Source: Hymenobacter montanus (GTDB taxonomy: Bacteria; Bacteroidota; Bacteroidia; Cytophagales; Hymenobacteraceae). From it: a stretch of DNA of 64,000 nucleotides. A program made the translations under genes and the position numbers. The notes below the pieces were generated by a model that was not told where the DNA came from, did not search any database, and saw nothing but the letters and a program-made list of their open reading frames with translations. The stretch spans positions 1 through 64,000 of the forward strand of contig NZ_JACXAD010000001.1 in assembly GCF_014699115.1 (NCBI RefSeq), written 5' to 3'. Of the stretch, positions 53,271 through 61,876 are shown one piece after another (the first letter of the stretch is position 1; every line of letters starts with the position of its first letter).

Positions 53271-53678
53271 TTAGGCAGTGGGGGGTTTGGAGAACTGAAT
53301 CAATTCCTCCGAAAATTCGCTGAGCAGCAAGCCCAGGGAATTGATGCACGCTTCCAGTTCGGGCAGGTCGAGGGTTTCGATTTGCAGGGTATCGCGGAAG
53401 ATGAGCTTGCAGCCGCTGTCGTCGAGGGCGAAAGCGCCGTGGATGATATCGCGGTTCTTCTGTAAGAGGCGCTGGTAAACTGCCAGCGAAGGAGCCGGCA
53501 GGTCGAGCAGGTACTGCTCGATAATCAGCAGCGGGTCGCCGCAGCCAATAACGAGGTTCTTGATGGCCAGCTCCGGCTTGTCAACCACAAACACGCTTTC
53601 CTGCTCGTCGGCGTGGCGGATATCGAAGCCCAGTTCCAGCAGGTAGCCTTTGATGATGGTGAAGTAGGAGTTGGTCAT
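53271..53678 (-). CDS. Tir/CesT chaperone-like (YjfI/YbjN-type) small protein
   Basis: 135 aa from ATG 53678. Alternating alpha/beta with YFTIIKGYLLELGFDIRHAD, ESVFVVDKPELAIKNLVIG and LIFRDTLQIETLDLPELEAC, the pattern of CesT/Tir secretion-chaperone or YbjN folds. Such proteins are known partners of PspA (for example YjfI in E. coli). First gene of the operon, 11 bp before pspA. Confidence 0.65.
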   Translation of the reverse strand: MTNSYFTIIKGYLLELGFDIRHADEQESVFVVDKPELAIKNLVIGCGDPLLIIEQYLLDLPAPSLAVYQRLLQKNRDIIHGAFALDDSGCKLIFRDTLQIETLDLPELEACINSLGLLLSEFSEELIQFSKPPTA

Positions 53679-53777
53679 GCGGTGACAATCGGGGGTTGAG
53701 GTTATGCTCAAAAAAGTAGCTACTTATACTAGGCTTCGTCGTACTTGTGGTAGATTTACGACACAATAATAAGCAAA

Positions 53778-53803
53778 GTTTTGAGATAGCTCATGTTTTG
53801 AGC
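53778..53803. promoter_or_regulatory. Candidate operator in the XRE/PspA divergent spacer
   Basis: Direct repeats GTTTTGAGA (53778-53786) and GTTTTGAGC (53795-53803) with 17-bp phasing overlap an inverted GCTCA-TGTTT-TGAGC (53789-53803). The site lies 18 bp before the XRE start and inside the operon's promoter region, a typical position for autoregulation. Confidence 0.5.
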
Positions 53804-53821
53804 AAATAATATTACGGTAAC

Positions 53822-54610
53822 ATGTCTAACGTCGGCAAGAATATTCGCAAGCTACGCACGGTTAAAAAGCTGAGCCAGGCAGCTTTCGCGGAATTATTTG
53901 GCCTGGCCCGGCCCAGCGTAGGGGCGTATGAGGAGGGCCGGTCGGAGCCAAAAATGGAAACGCTGATCCAGATTGCTCAGCATTTTGGCTTATCAGTCGA
54001 CCTGCTACTTACAAAAGAGTTAACCATAAATGAGCTGTACCACTTCGATATTTTCAAGGAGCAGCTCCAGCAGCCGGCGCCGGCCCCCACCTTAGTGGCC
54101 AAAGCTGATCGGGCCCAAAATGTGACGCCGTTGGTGTACCGGAATCGAGCGCTGGAATACATTGTACATCACCACGACCCCGCCTTTGTGGATGCGTTGC
54201 CCTGGCTGCAGCTACCGCACCAGCTTACCGGCCCTACCCGGGCTTTCGAGGTCTCGGGCGCCGACATGCTGTTGCACCGGCAGGGGCTGCGCCACCAGGA
54301 CATTGTGCTGTGCAGCCGCGTGGACAAGGCCGTACCCCGCCTCAAAGCGGGCAACGTGTACGTGTTCGTAACGCAGAGCAAAATACTTATTCGGCGTTTA
54401 GCTAAACGGCTGCTAGAAGATAAGCTGCTGCGCCTGCGCGCGGATAACCCCGACTACGGCAGCCTGGAGTTGGAACTATCACAAGTACTCGAAATCTGGG
54501 AGGTGCGCGGAGTCTTCACTACCCATTTGCGCCCCCCTGCCCTGCTCGATGAACGAGTAGCGGAGTTGGAGCGGAAAGTAGAAGAGCTTTTCGAGCGGGG
54601 CCTAAGTTAA
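53822..54610 (+). CDS. XRE-family regulator with C-terminal S24/LexA-like region
   Basis: 262 aa. HTH_3 domain at about 6-60 (IRKLRTVKKLSQAAFAELFG, RPSVGAYEEGRSEPKMETL). A middle-to-C-terminal part (about 125-240; FEVSGADMLLHRQGLRHQDI, GNVYVFVTQSKILIRRLAK) has the strand order of S24/LexA-type effector domains. I could not place a Ser-Lys dyad, so it may bind but not cleave. A short coiled coil ends the protein. Divergent from the PspA operon, so it is probably its regulator. Confidence 0.8.
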   Translation: MSNVGKNIRKLRTVKKLSQAAFAELFGLARPSVGAYEEGRSEPKMETLIQIAQHFGLSVDLLLTKELTINELYHFDIFKEQLQQPAPAPTLVAKADRAQNVTPLVYRNRALEYIVHHHDPAFVDALPWLQLPHQLTGPTRAFEVSGADMLLHRQGLRHQDIVLCSRVDKAVPRLKAGNVYVFVTQSKILIRRLAKRLLEDKLLRLRADNPDYGSLELELSQVLEIWEVRGVFTTHLRPPALLDERVAELERKVEELFERGLS

Positions 54611-54700
54611 GGCCCAGCCTATCTCGTTAAACTCTAATCCTCTTTTGAGTTGCTAAACACTTAGCGAAAAGGCCTAGCCGCCTTACACCCGGCAAAATGT

Positions 54701-54737
54701 AAAAAGCCCCGTTTCCAGCACGGAAACGGGGCTTTTT
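54701..54737. terminator. Strong bidirectional rho-independent terminator
   Basis: AAAAAGCCCCGTTTCC, 5-base loop, GGAAACGGGGCTTTTT: a perfect 16-bp stem with A and T tracts. It ends 2 bp from the tRNA-Ser gene and serves both the XRE and the tRNA transcripts. Confidence 0.9.
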
Positions 54738-54738
54738 G

Positions 54739-54823
54739 TAGAGAGCGAGGGATTCGAACCCCCGGAGGTTTAACCCTCAACGGTTTTCAAGACCGCCGCA
54801 ATCGACCACTCTGCCAGCTCTCT
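54739..54823 (-). tRNA. tRNA-Ser (anticodon TGA)
   Basis: Minus-strand transcript starts AGAGAGCTGGCAGAGTGGTC and closes with GCTCTCT, a 7-bp acceptor stem. Anticodon loop CTTGAAA in the stem GCGGT/ACCG gives TGA. The long variable arm GTTGAGGGTTAAACCTC is the class II feature of serine tRNAs. T-loop GGTTCGAATCC. Confidence 0.95.
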
Positions 54824-54863
54824 AGGCAAGCACGCATATACCTAAGCACATGCGAATCAATAA

Positions 54864-54894
54864 AAAAGGCTTTCCGGCGCGGAAAAAGCCTTTT
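54864..54894. terminator. Hairpin between the two tRNA-Ser genes
   Basis: AAAAGGCTTTCC and GGAAAAAGCCTTTT form a stem with a small bulge, placed where transcription of the upstream tRNA (minus strand) should end. Confidence 0.75.
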
Positions 54895-54896
54895 AG

Positions 54897-54983
54897 TAGA
54901 GAAGGGGGGATTCGAACCCCCGATACCGTTGCCGGTATAACGGTTTTCGAAACCGTCGCATTCGACCACTCTGCCACCTCTCT
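54897..54983 (-). tRNA. tRNA-Ser (anticodon CGA)
   Basis: Starts AGAGAGGTGGCAGAGTGGTC; acceptor closes with CTTCTCT (one G-U). Anticodon loop TTCGAAA between ACGGT and ACCGT gives CGA. The long variable arm with TATACCGGCAACGGTATC confirms serine. Confidence 0.95.
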
Positions 54984-55104
54984 AGTTGGTTCCCCGAGTG
55001 ATTGGGGAGTGCAAAAGTAGAAAAGAAAGAGGAATGACAAACGAGAAATGCCGCATTTCTCACAAAATTTCTTCTATCCTCTTTAGAGCCAGTCCCTCCC
55101 CTGC

Positions 55105-56085
55105 TCACTCCTTATCCTGCAGCGAGCGCAGTGTCTCCTGCATCATGCGCCGTCGGCGCCCCGTGATGGCATCCATGCTCACGTTCACCTCGAAGCCGAT
55201 AATCAGGGTCATGCACACGAATTCCAGCCACACCATAAAGCCCACCAGCGCGCCAATGGAGCCGTAGAAATGATTGTACGAATCGAAAATGCGGACGTAG
55301 AGCGTGAAGAGAAACGACACCAGGAAGATGAGCAGCGTAGCCACTACCGCCCCGGCCGACAGCAGGGGCCACTTATCCTGCACCGGCGGCACGAAGTAAT
55401 AGATCACGCAGGTGGTGCTTAGAAACAGGCCCACCAGCGACCCGTAGCGAATCAGGGTCAGCACCAAATCGGTGAATCGCTCGGAGATGATTTCGTAGAA
55501 TACCAGCCCGTCAATCAGGTAGGTGCCAAAGAAGATGCCGGCAATGGCCAGCACCAGAATCAACGAGAGCACGAACGTGAGTACCGTTGCAATCAAGCGC
55601 TTGCGAAGGTAGCTGCGGTGCTTAAACCAGGGGTATTTCTTCTCGAAGGCATCGAGCAGCGCCATGATGCCATTCGAGCTGAGCACCAGCGCCGTGCCAA
55701 AACCAAAGGAGAGCAGCCCGCCATGCGGAATATTCACAATGTCCTCAATCGTCGAGGCCGTGGCCGCGTACAGCTCGCGCGGCATGAAATCGCCGAGAAA
55801 CTGCAGAATGTCCACGTTCAAATTCGGAACGGGGATGTACGGAATGAGGGTGAACAGAAAAATGATGGTCGGAAACAGGGCCACCGTGAGGTTGAAAGCC
55901 ATGTAGGCGGCGCGCTTCTCCAGGCTGTCGAGGCGCAGCTCGTGCAGAATGCGGTCGAGCACGTCGTACACCGAGGCGTGCCCCCCGGGCAGGCGCAGGC
56001 GCTTCAGCCCCACAATTAGCCGCCGGTAAGGCCGCTGCTTGCGCACATCCGGGAAACGAGTACGACGGATAACGGGGACTTTCAA
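55105..56085 (-). CDS. YihY/BrkB-family inner-membrane protein
   Basis: 326 aa with about six membrane helices (for example LTVALFPTIIFLFTLIPYIP, LIATVLTFVLSLILVLAIAG, YGSIGALVGFMVWLEFVCMT). YihY/UPF0761 family; role in envelope biology is not firmly known. The best start is TTG 56085, since no ATG precedes the conserved part in frame. No operon partner; the next upstream gene on the strand is 79 bp away. Confidence 0.85.
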   Translation of the reverse strand: MKVPVIRRTRFPDVRKQRPYRRLIVGLKRLRLPGGHASVYDVLDRILHELRLDSLEKRAAYMAFNLTVALFPTIIFLFTLIPYIPVPNLNVDILQFLGDFMPRELYAATASTIEDIVNIPHGGLLSFGFGTALVLSSNGIMALLDAFEKKYPWFKHRSYLRKRLIATVLTFVLSLILVLAIAGIFFGTYLIDGLVFYEIISERFTDLVLTLIRYGSLVGLFLSTTCVIYYFVPPVQDKWPLLSAGAVVATLLIFLVSFLFTLYVRIFDSYNHFYGSIGALVGFMVWLEFVCMTLIIGFEVNVSMDAITGRRRRMMQETLRSLQDKE

Positions 56086-56164
56086 GTATCACAAAGCATT
56101 AAGGAACATCTAACGGCTAGAGAGCGGCCAGTTGCTGACGCTTCTTGCCCGTTAGAGTAGCTGT

Positions 56165-56656
56165 TCATTTTCTAAATGCGGCCGGAGCCGGGGCATCGGG
56201 CGCGATAGCCCCGGGCGAGGGCAGCACCGGGCTATCAAATTCATCGTCGCTAAAATAGGCTGCCAGCCGCTCCTGAATGCGGGCCGGCATGGGCACGGGC
56301 CGGCCAGTGGTAGTTTTTACGAACACCATCAGGGTATGGCCCTCAGTGAGGAGCTGGCCGGCTTCGTTGTAAATCTCATACTCAAACAGCACCCGGGCCC
56401 CTTCGGCCGGCTGGCGCAACAAGAGCCGCACCGTCAGTAAGTCGTCGTAGCGGGCGGGCCGGCGGAAACGGGTGCGAAGCTCGCCCACGGGCATGCCCAC
56501 GCCGTCGGCTTCCATTTCCTTGTAGCTGATGCCCAGCTTCCGAAACGCCTCGGTGCGGGACACTTCAAAGTACGCCGCGTAGTTGCCGTGATAGACGTAG
56601 CCCATCTGGTCGGTTTCGGCGTAACGGACGCGAATCTGAATGTCGGAAGTATACAT
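56165..56656 (-). CDS. YbgC/FadM-like hotdog acyl-CoA thioesterase
   Basis: 163 aa from ATG 56656. Hotdog-fold signature RVRYAETDQMGYVYHGNYA with catalytic Asp in ETDQMG and the helix YFEVSRTEAFRKLG; RFRRPARYDDLLTVR and VFEYEIYNEAGQLLTEGHT follow. Hydrolyses acyl-CoA thioesters. It has an unusual ~30-residue Pro/Ala/Asp tail after the domain. An in-frame upstream start falls in a repeat element and is rejected. Confidence 0.9.
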   Translation of the reverse strand: MYTSDIQIRVRYAETDQMGYVYHGNYAAYFEVSRTEAFRKLGISYKEMEADGVGMPVGELRTRFRRPARYDDLLTVRLLLRQPAEGARVLFEYEIYNEAGQLLTEGHTLMVFVKTTTGRPVPMPARIQERLAAYFSDDEFDSPVLPSPGAIAPDAPAPAAFRK

Positions 56657-56667
56657 AATGAAGACTG

Positions 56668-56776
56668 GAACGTCCGGTCGAGCGTGGCCGAGACACCTCA
56701 CTCGCGTCGTCTGACGATAGCGTTACTATTCCAAACTCAAGCGAGACGTCTCGGCGGCCGCCCGACCGGACGCTCT
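56668..56776. repeat. Inverted-repeat element with GAACGTCC / GGACGCTCT ends
   Basis: The left arm GAACGTCCGGTCGAGCGTGG... (56668-56704) and right arm ...GCCCGACCGGACGCTCT (56738-56776) pair over ~37 bp with a few mismatches. Outer ends match the hairpin at 43824 while the inner stem differs. It lies upstream of the thioesterase gene, so it may influence its leader. Confidence 0.65.
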
Positions 56777-56841
56777 ATACCTAGTTACAGGCTACCTGAT
56801 ACTAGCAGTACCTGTTTTTCAGGCCAGAGGTTTTACCCAAG

Positions 56842-57924
56842 CTACCGGATGCCCGCCCGGGTGAGGGCGGCCTGATAGCGGCGGGCATTCAGCGTGTGCT
56901 CGGCCTCGTTCGTTGCGAAGGCATGGTAGCCGCTGAAGTCCTCCTTGGCGCAGAAGTACAGGTAGTTGTTACTCTCCGGCTTCAACACGGCGTCGATGCT
57001 GGCGATGCTGGGCAGGTTAATTGGCCCGGGCGGCAGGCCGGCGTACTTATAGGTGTTGTAGGGCGAGTCTTTCTGCAAGTGGACGTTGAGCACCCGCTTG
57101 ATGGTAAAGTCGCCGTTGGCGTACACCACCGTGGGGTCGGCTTGCAGCTTCATGCCGCGCTTCAGGCGATTCAGGTACACCCCCGCGATGCGCGGCCGCT
57201 CGTCAGGGTGCTGCTGCTGCTCGGCTTCCACGATGCTGGCCAGGGTGCTCACCTCGGCGCGGGTCAGGTGCCGCTTCTCCCGAGCGGCATCCCGGGCCGG
57301 CGTCCAGAACTTCTCGTACTCCTTCTTCATCCGCTTCATCAGGTTGTCGGCCGACGTGTTCCAGTACAATTCGTACGTGTTCGGGATGAACATGCTGAGC
57401 ACCGTGGTGGTGTCGAAACCCAGGCCGCGCGTGTAGCTGGGGCTGCTCAGCAACGAATCAATCTCGCGGGGGCGGGCATCAATCTGATCCGAGAGCTTAT
57501 CGGCCAGCTCCCGCCGCAGCCGCACGTTGGTGAACGTGAGCTTGAGCGGTGACTGCAGGCCGGCTTTCAGCACGTTAATCAGCTGGCGGTTGGTGTAGCC
57601 GTCCTTCAGCTCGTAGCGGCCCGGCTTTACGTGCCCGGGGTATTTCATGAGCTTCGCCACAAAGTGCAGCGAGAGCCTGTCGACCACCACGCCCGTCGCC
57701 TCTATGGTCCGGAGGGCCTGCTGCCAGTCCTGGCCGCGGTGCACGACGACGTAGGTCGGCTTGCCCTTGGTTTCGATGTTGGCGGTGAAGAACACCTGGT
57801 AGAAATAGAAGGAAAAACACACCAGCGTGAGCGTAAAAACGACGCTGACGGTGGCCCAGCGCCGGCGGCGTTTCAGGGCTTGGTCGCGGTATTCGATGGC
57901 CGACTTTTTGGCAGGCTGGGACAT
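56842..57924 (-). CDS. mltG: Endolytic murein transglycosylase MltG
   Basis: 360 aa, one N-terminal membrane helix (about 23-45) and a periplasmic YceG domain. A LysM-like subdomain (TYVVVHRGQDWQQALRTIEA) precedes the catalytic part with the essential Glu in STLASIVEAEQQQHPDERPR and the conserved VYLNRLKRGMKLQADPTV and YNTYKYAGLPPGPINLPS. It cleaves nascent glycan strands and sets their length. Typical length and architecture. Confidence 0.95.
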   Translation of the reverse strand: MSQPAKKSAIEYRDQALKRRRRWATVSVVFTLTLVCFSFYFYQVFFTANIETKGKPTYVVVHRGQDWQQALRTIEATGVVVDRLSLHFVAKLMKYPGHVKPGRYELKDGYTNRQLINVLKAGLQSPLKLTFTNVRLRRELADKLSDQIDARPREIDSLLSSPSYTRGLGFDTTTVLSMFIPNTYELYWNTSADNLMKRMKKEYEKFWTPARDAAREKRHLTRAEVSTLASIVEAEQQQHPDERPRIAGVYLNRLKRGMKLQADPTVVYANGDFTIKRVLNVHLQKDSPYNTYKYAGLPPGPINLPSIASIDAVLKPESNNYLYFCAKEDFSGYHAFATNEAEHTLNARRYQAALTRAGIR

Positions 57925-58130
57925 GGGAAATCAGAAAAGAAAACAGGGGCGGCCTCAAAAGTACGAAGGGCCGCAAACGCAGCGGGCGACTGGTCGGTTA
58001 GTTGTTGTGTTTCGGTTGGGCGTAGTACCTTGCCCGCGCCTTCGGCCCGGCCGGCCCAGTCATTGCCGCCGCAGCCCGTTAACAGCCGGCCCTGGCACGC
58101 CGTCACATTCTTCATTCCTAAGCTCTTCTC

Positions 58131-58763
58131 ATGCCCGCCACTCTCCTGCGCATTCATCCTGATAACCCGCCCCTTAGCCGCATCCAGCAAGCCGTTGACG
58201 TACTGCGCAAAGGGGGGGTTATTATTTATCCCACCGACACGGTTTATGGCATTGGCTGCGACGTAACCAATGCCAAGGCCGTCGACAAGGTCTGCCGCAT
58301 CAAGAATTTATTCCCCGAAAAGGCCAACCTGAGCTTCATCTGCCACGACCTTTCGCACATTTCCGACTACGCCCACGGCATCACCACCTCCACGTATAAG
58401 GTCATCAAAAAAGCCTTGCCCGGCCCGTTCACCTTCATCTTCGAAGCCAGCGCCAAAGCGCCCCGCTTCGGCGGGGTGAAGCGGAAAACGGTAGGTATTC
58501 GGGTGCCCGACAACCAAATTATCCTCCAATTGGTCAAGGAGCTAGGTAATCCCATTGTGAGCACCTCCGTGCGGGAAGATGAAAACACTCTCGAAGAATA
58601 CGTCACCGACCCCGACCTCATCTTTGAAAAATACCGCCTGCTGGTCGACCTCGTCATCGACGGCGGCTTCGGCGGCATCACCCCGAGCACCATTGTCGAC
58701 TGCACCAACGACGACTTCGAGTTAATCCGCCAGGGTGCCGGGGACATCGAGCAGTACCTGTAA
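58131..58763 (+). CDS. Sua5/YciO/YrdC family protein
   Basis: 210 aa. Motifs GGVIIYPTDTVYGIGCDVTN, KANLSFICHDLSHISDYA, LPGPFTFIFEASAKAP, RKTVGIRVPDN and NPIVSTSVRED. Family members make threonylcarbamoyl-AMP for the t6A37 modification of tRNA. The pattern LSFICHDLS is closer to the YciO subgroup, whose activity is weaker, so the symbol is left open. No C-terminal Sua5 domain. Confidence 0.88.
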   Translation: MPATLLRIHPDNPPLSRIQQAVDVLRKGGVIIYPTDTVYGIGCDVTNAKAVDKVCRIKNLFPEKANLSFICHDLSHISDYAHGITTSTYKVIKKALPGPFTFIFEASAKAPRFGGVKRKTVGIRVPDNQIILQLVKELGNPIVSTSVREDENTLEEYVTDPDLIFEKYRLLVDLVIDGGFGGITPSTIVDCTNDDFELIRQGAGDIEQYL

Positions 58764-58860
58764 AACGGGAAGGCAACTCATCGTAACTAGCCCTTCACGC
58801 CTCAAACAGCCCCGCAGCAGTTCCCCTCACGCAACAGCCAGGCTGCTATCGTGAAAATAT

Positions 58861-58896
58861 AAAAGCCCCGATTCGGCGTACCGAGTCGGGGCTTTT
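58861..58896. terminator. Rho-independent terminator
   Basis: AAAAGCCCCGATTCGG, 4-base loop, CCGAGTCGGGGCTTTT; one G-U pair and flanking A/T runs allow use in both directions. Confidence 0.9.
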
Positions 58897-58959
58897 TAGT
58901 TGATACACGCTCGTTGCTGTAATCCAAAGAGCTGTTTCTATGGCGCGGCCGGGGAACCT

Positions 58960-59036
58960 CACGTGACCCCTACGGGACGGACCCCAGTTCGCTTCATGCG
59001 CGAAGCCTCAGGAGAGGGGAGCCAGACGCCAGGTAT
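58960..59036. repeat. Dispersed intergenic repeat, copy 2 (inverted)
   Basis: Contains CCCTACGGGACGGACCCCAG, GTTCGCTTCATGCGCGAAGC and CCAGACGCCAGG, the reverse complement of pieces at 40258-40345 in the same order. Confidence 0.6.
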
Positions 59037-59146
59037 ACGGGGGAAATGATTCTGAAATTATTCGGTAGGTAGTGCACGGAGATGGATTCCAGCTGCTGGG
59101 ACGTCGAAGGACTCGGACGATAACCAGGGTAACGAGCACATAGCCC

Positions 59147-60067
59147 TCACCTTTTATGCTTCCACCGACGATGCGTCCACAAATACTGCTCGGGCGAGGT
59201 GCGCATATCCTGCTCCAGCTGCCGGGCGAATGCCTCGGTTACCGGAAATTTACCGGCCGGGGCCGCGGCGGCGACCCGGCCATCGGGCAGCTCGGTGAAC
59301 GTCACTGCGTAGTGCCCGCGCCGCACCCGGCGAATGCCTACGTACAGCACCGCGCAATCGAGCTGCGCCGCCAGCCGGTCGGCACTGGTGTAAAAGCTGG
59401 TGTCCTGGTGCAGAAAGGTGGTCCAGTAAGGCCGGTCTTCAGGCCCCGCGGCCTGGTCGGTGAGCAAACTGAGGGTGCGGCCCTCCCCTTTGTGCGCCAC
59501 CAGATAGCGTAGCGTCGCGAGCATGGGCACGGCATCGGCTCCGAGCCGGGTGCGCAGCCGCCGCATGAAGCTTTCAAAAAACGGGTTGCTCAGGGGCTTG
59601 TACACGCCCGCCGCCCGGCCCGGGAACTCCAGCGCCGCCCCGGCCAGAATCCACTCCCAGTTGCCCATGTGCGAGCCCAGCGACAGCACCAGCCGCTGCT
59701 CGGCAAAGGGCCGCGTCATCAGCTCGGGATTGGTGAAGTGCAGGCGCCGCGCCAACTCTCCGGGCCTTATCGCCGCCAGCTTCAGAATCTCAACCACCAC
59801 CTGCGCAAAGTGCCAGTAAAAGCCTTTTCTGATGCGCTCAATCTCCGTGGCCGATTTGTCCGGAAAGGAATTGCTCAGGTTGGTCGTCACCACCTGCCAG
59901 CGGTAGCGCAGCACGTAGGCCAGCAGAAAGTAAATACCGCCGGCCAACCCGTACAGCACTGTCAGCGGTAAGTGGGCCACGCCCAGCAGCAGCCAGCGCA
60001 GCGGCTCGAAGTACCAGGCGTAGGCCGGCCCGCCGCCGGGCGCCGACCCTTTCACTCCGTTGTTCAT
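59147..60067 (-). CDS. LpxL/HtrB-like lipid A acyltransferase
   Basis: 306 aa. One N-terminal membrane segment (about 23-53), then the acyltransferase fold with catalytic His133 and Glu138 in SLGSHMGNWEW and a later SLLTDQAAGPEDRPYWTTF. Adds a secondary acyl chain during lipid A synthesis or acylates another envelope lipid. ATG 60067 overlaps the preceding stop (ATGA), so translation is coupled to the 290-aa secreted protein gene. Confidence 0.88.
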   Translation of the reverse strand: MNNGVKGSAPGGGPAYAWYFEPLRWLLLGVAHLPLTVLYGLAGGIYFLLAYVLRYRWQVVTTNLSNSFPDKSATEIERIRKGFYWHFAQVVVEILKLAAIRPGELARRLHFTNPELMTRPFAEQRLVLSLGSHMGNWEWILAGAALEFPGRAAGVYKPLSNPFFESFMRRLRTRLGADAVPMLATLRYLVAHKGEGRTLSLLTDQAAGPEDRPYWTTFLHQDTSFYTSADRLAAQLDCAVLYVGIRRVRRGHYAVTFTELPDGRVAAAAPAGKFPVTEAFARQLEQDMRTSPEQYLWTHRRWKHKR

Positions 60068-60936
60068 CGGGACGGGGCCGCGCCGGCCGGGGCGTACTCG
60101 CCGGGGGTGCGCTGGCCAATGGCCCGGTGCCCCGCCAGCAGCTTTTTCGTGTTGGGCCCGCCATAAACCTCCACAAACAGCGTAAACGGTCCCTCCGGGA
60201 GCGGGCCCAGCGGAAGCTGGCCGACGACCGGGGTGGGTCGCCCGCTTTGGGGAGTGAGGGCCGCATCGGCATCCGCCGCCGAGCCATCGGGAGTGGTTAG
60301 GTGGTAATGCACGCGCAGGGGCTGGCCCGCGGGCGCATTGTGGAGCTCGGTGTAGAAAAAGATGTTGTCGGCGCCCCGAGCGTAGGCGTTGTCGGGGGTC
60401 CGGGTGAGGCGGTAGCCCCCGCGGGTAAAATTGTCGGCGCCGCCGCTCCGAACCGCGGGCTGAGCCAGCAGCACGATGTCGGCGAGAAACGGGCCCGCAG
60501 GCGCTTCCAGCACCAGGGGCTTCTCGACGGTGGCTTCGCCGTTGGCCTTGCGGTACTGGTCGCGCACGGTAGCGCGGACGGTGTACTTACCATCCGGCAG
60601 CAGAATCCTTTTCAAAAAGCTTTGCGGATTCTTAATGGCAATGGTCGTGTCGGTGAGCACGGGCGGCTTTAGCGTGATCACCTCGTGGTAGGCCGGCTGG
60701 CCGTCGGCTTTGAGAACGTCCAGGGTAACGGTGGCGGCCGACTGGAAGGACCGGGGCGCGCGCTGCCGGTAAGTCAACGACTGCGTGGGCACGGTAACGT
60801 AAATTTCCACTTCCGCGCCTTTCTGCACCTGGTTCAGGTTGCGGAAGCGGGCCACGTCCAACAAAATCTGGGGAGTGCCGGCCCGCCCGGCGAGTGAGGC
60901 GAAGGCAGCAAATAGTAGGAAAAAGAAGCGGCGCAT
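60064..60936 (-). CDS. Secreted protein of unknown function
   Basis: 290 aa with signal peptide MRRFFFLLFAAFASLAGRAG. All-beta pattern, with Ig/GWxTD-like strands (VEIYVTVPTQSLTYRQ, DGKYTVRATVRDQYRKA, DNIFFYTELHNAPAG). No GWxTD motif is seen, so it is not a full member of that family. Coupled to the acyltransferase by a 4-bp overlap, which suggests an envelope role. Confidence 0.6.
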   Translation of the reverse strand: MRRFFFLLFAAFASLAGRAGTPQILLDVARFRNLNQVQKGAEVEIYVTVPTQSLTYRQRAPRSFQSAATVTLDVLKADGQPAYHEVITLKPPVLTDTTIAIKNPQSFLKRILLPDGKYTVRATVRDQYRKANGEATVEKPLVLEAPAGPFLADIVLLAQPAVRSGGADNFTRGGYRLTRTPDNAYARGADNIFFYTELHNAPAGQPLRVHYHLTTPDGSAADADAALTPQSGRPTPVVGQLPLGPLPEGPFTLFVEVYGGPNTKKLLAGHRAIGQRTPGEYAPAGAAPSR

Positions 60937-61027
60937 AAGGCAAAAGTAAGCCCTTGAAGCAAGTACACCGCGGGCTTCGGTGCAACCTTCGCGTCATCAA
61001 CGGCTGCCCATCTCCTAATTTTCGTCC

Positions 61028-61702
61028 GTGCTCATACTCACCGAACTGCACTACCACCCGCCCGCCGCGCTTTTCGCCGAGCTGCTTCGTGCCGACGGTA
61101 TCCTGCTCGAAGCGCACGAGCACTACCGCAAGCAAACGTTTCGTAACCGCTGCCTTATTCGCACGGCCCAGGGCGTGCAGCCCCTCACCGTGCCGGTTAT
61201 CGATGGCAACCGGGCCGCAAAGGTCAGCATCGCCGCCGTCGAAATCGACTACCGGCAGAATTGGATTCACCGCCACTGGCGCACCTTACAAACCGCCTAC
61301 GGCAACAGCCCGTATTTTGAGTATTACGCCGACTACCTGCACGATATTTACGTAGGTAAGCCTATCTTGCTCTTCGACCTGAACTTGCAATTTCTGCGCT
61401 TATTGCTGCGCTGCTTTCGACTGACCCTGCCCATTCATCTCACCACCTCTTACCTTCCTGACTACTCCGCGCAACCTTCTTTCGACAATGCTGATCTTGT
61501 TACTACGCGCCTGCCCCTCGTGGACCGACGCGACTGGTTGACACCCAAAGCCGCCTCTAAGACGGCCGACCCTGACAGTCCGGCAGCCCATTCGCTGGTG
61601 CGGCCGTACCCACAGGTGTTTGGCCCAGGTTTTGAGCCGGGGCTGAGTGTACTGGATCTTTTGTTCTCGCAGGGACCCGCGGCCGGCGCTTTTTTACGGT
61701 AG
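61028..61702 (+). CDS. WbqC-like family protein
   Basis: 224 aa. Matches the WbqC family over its length: HEHYRKQTFRNRCLIRTAQG, PLTVPVIDG, NWIHRHWRTLQTAYGNSPYF and LLFDLNLQFLRLL. WbqC proteins are tied to polysaccharide or sugar-nucleotide pathways, but the reaction is not well defined. GTG 61028 is used as start because the conserved LTELHYHPP follows at once. Pro-rich C terminus. Confidence 0.8.
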   Translation: MLILTELHYHPPAALFAELLRADGILLEAHEHYRKQTFRNRCLIRTAQGVQPLTVPVIDGNRAAKVSIAAVEIDYRQNWIHRHWRTLQTAYGNSPYFEYYADYLHDIYVGKPILLFDLNLQFLRLLLRCFRLTLPIHLTTSYLPDYSAQPSFDNADLVTTRLPLVDRRDWLTPKAASKTADPDSPAAHSLVRPYPQVFGPGFEPGLSVLDLLFSQGPAAGAFLR

Positions 61703-61876
61703 CTGGTATTTTACACCGCAATCCGTAATTTGGAGCCGACGTTAAATTAACTTACGAGCCGTTCCCGGCCCGAACCTTCGCCCGAATCAGCTTGTTTTCA
61801 AGCTACCTCGGCCCAACCCGTTATTCGTGTATTCTCCCGACGCGGGGCTATCTGATTTTTCACTACGTTTATTGGC

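Larger units (their letters stand above)
58764..59146. other. Spacer with terminator and dispersed repeat
   Basis: 383 bp between convergent genes. It holds a clear terminator (58861-58896) and a dispersed repeat (58960-59036); no gene. Confidence 0.6.

Noticed and set aside
61131..61141. Further AGCAAACGTTT sequence similar to the PUL operators
   Set aside because: Lies within the WbqC coding frame and lacks the right half of the palindrome.
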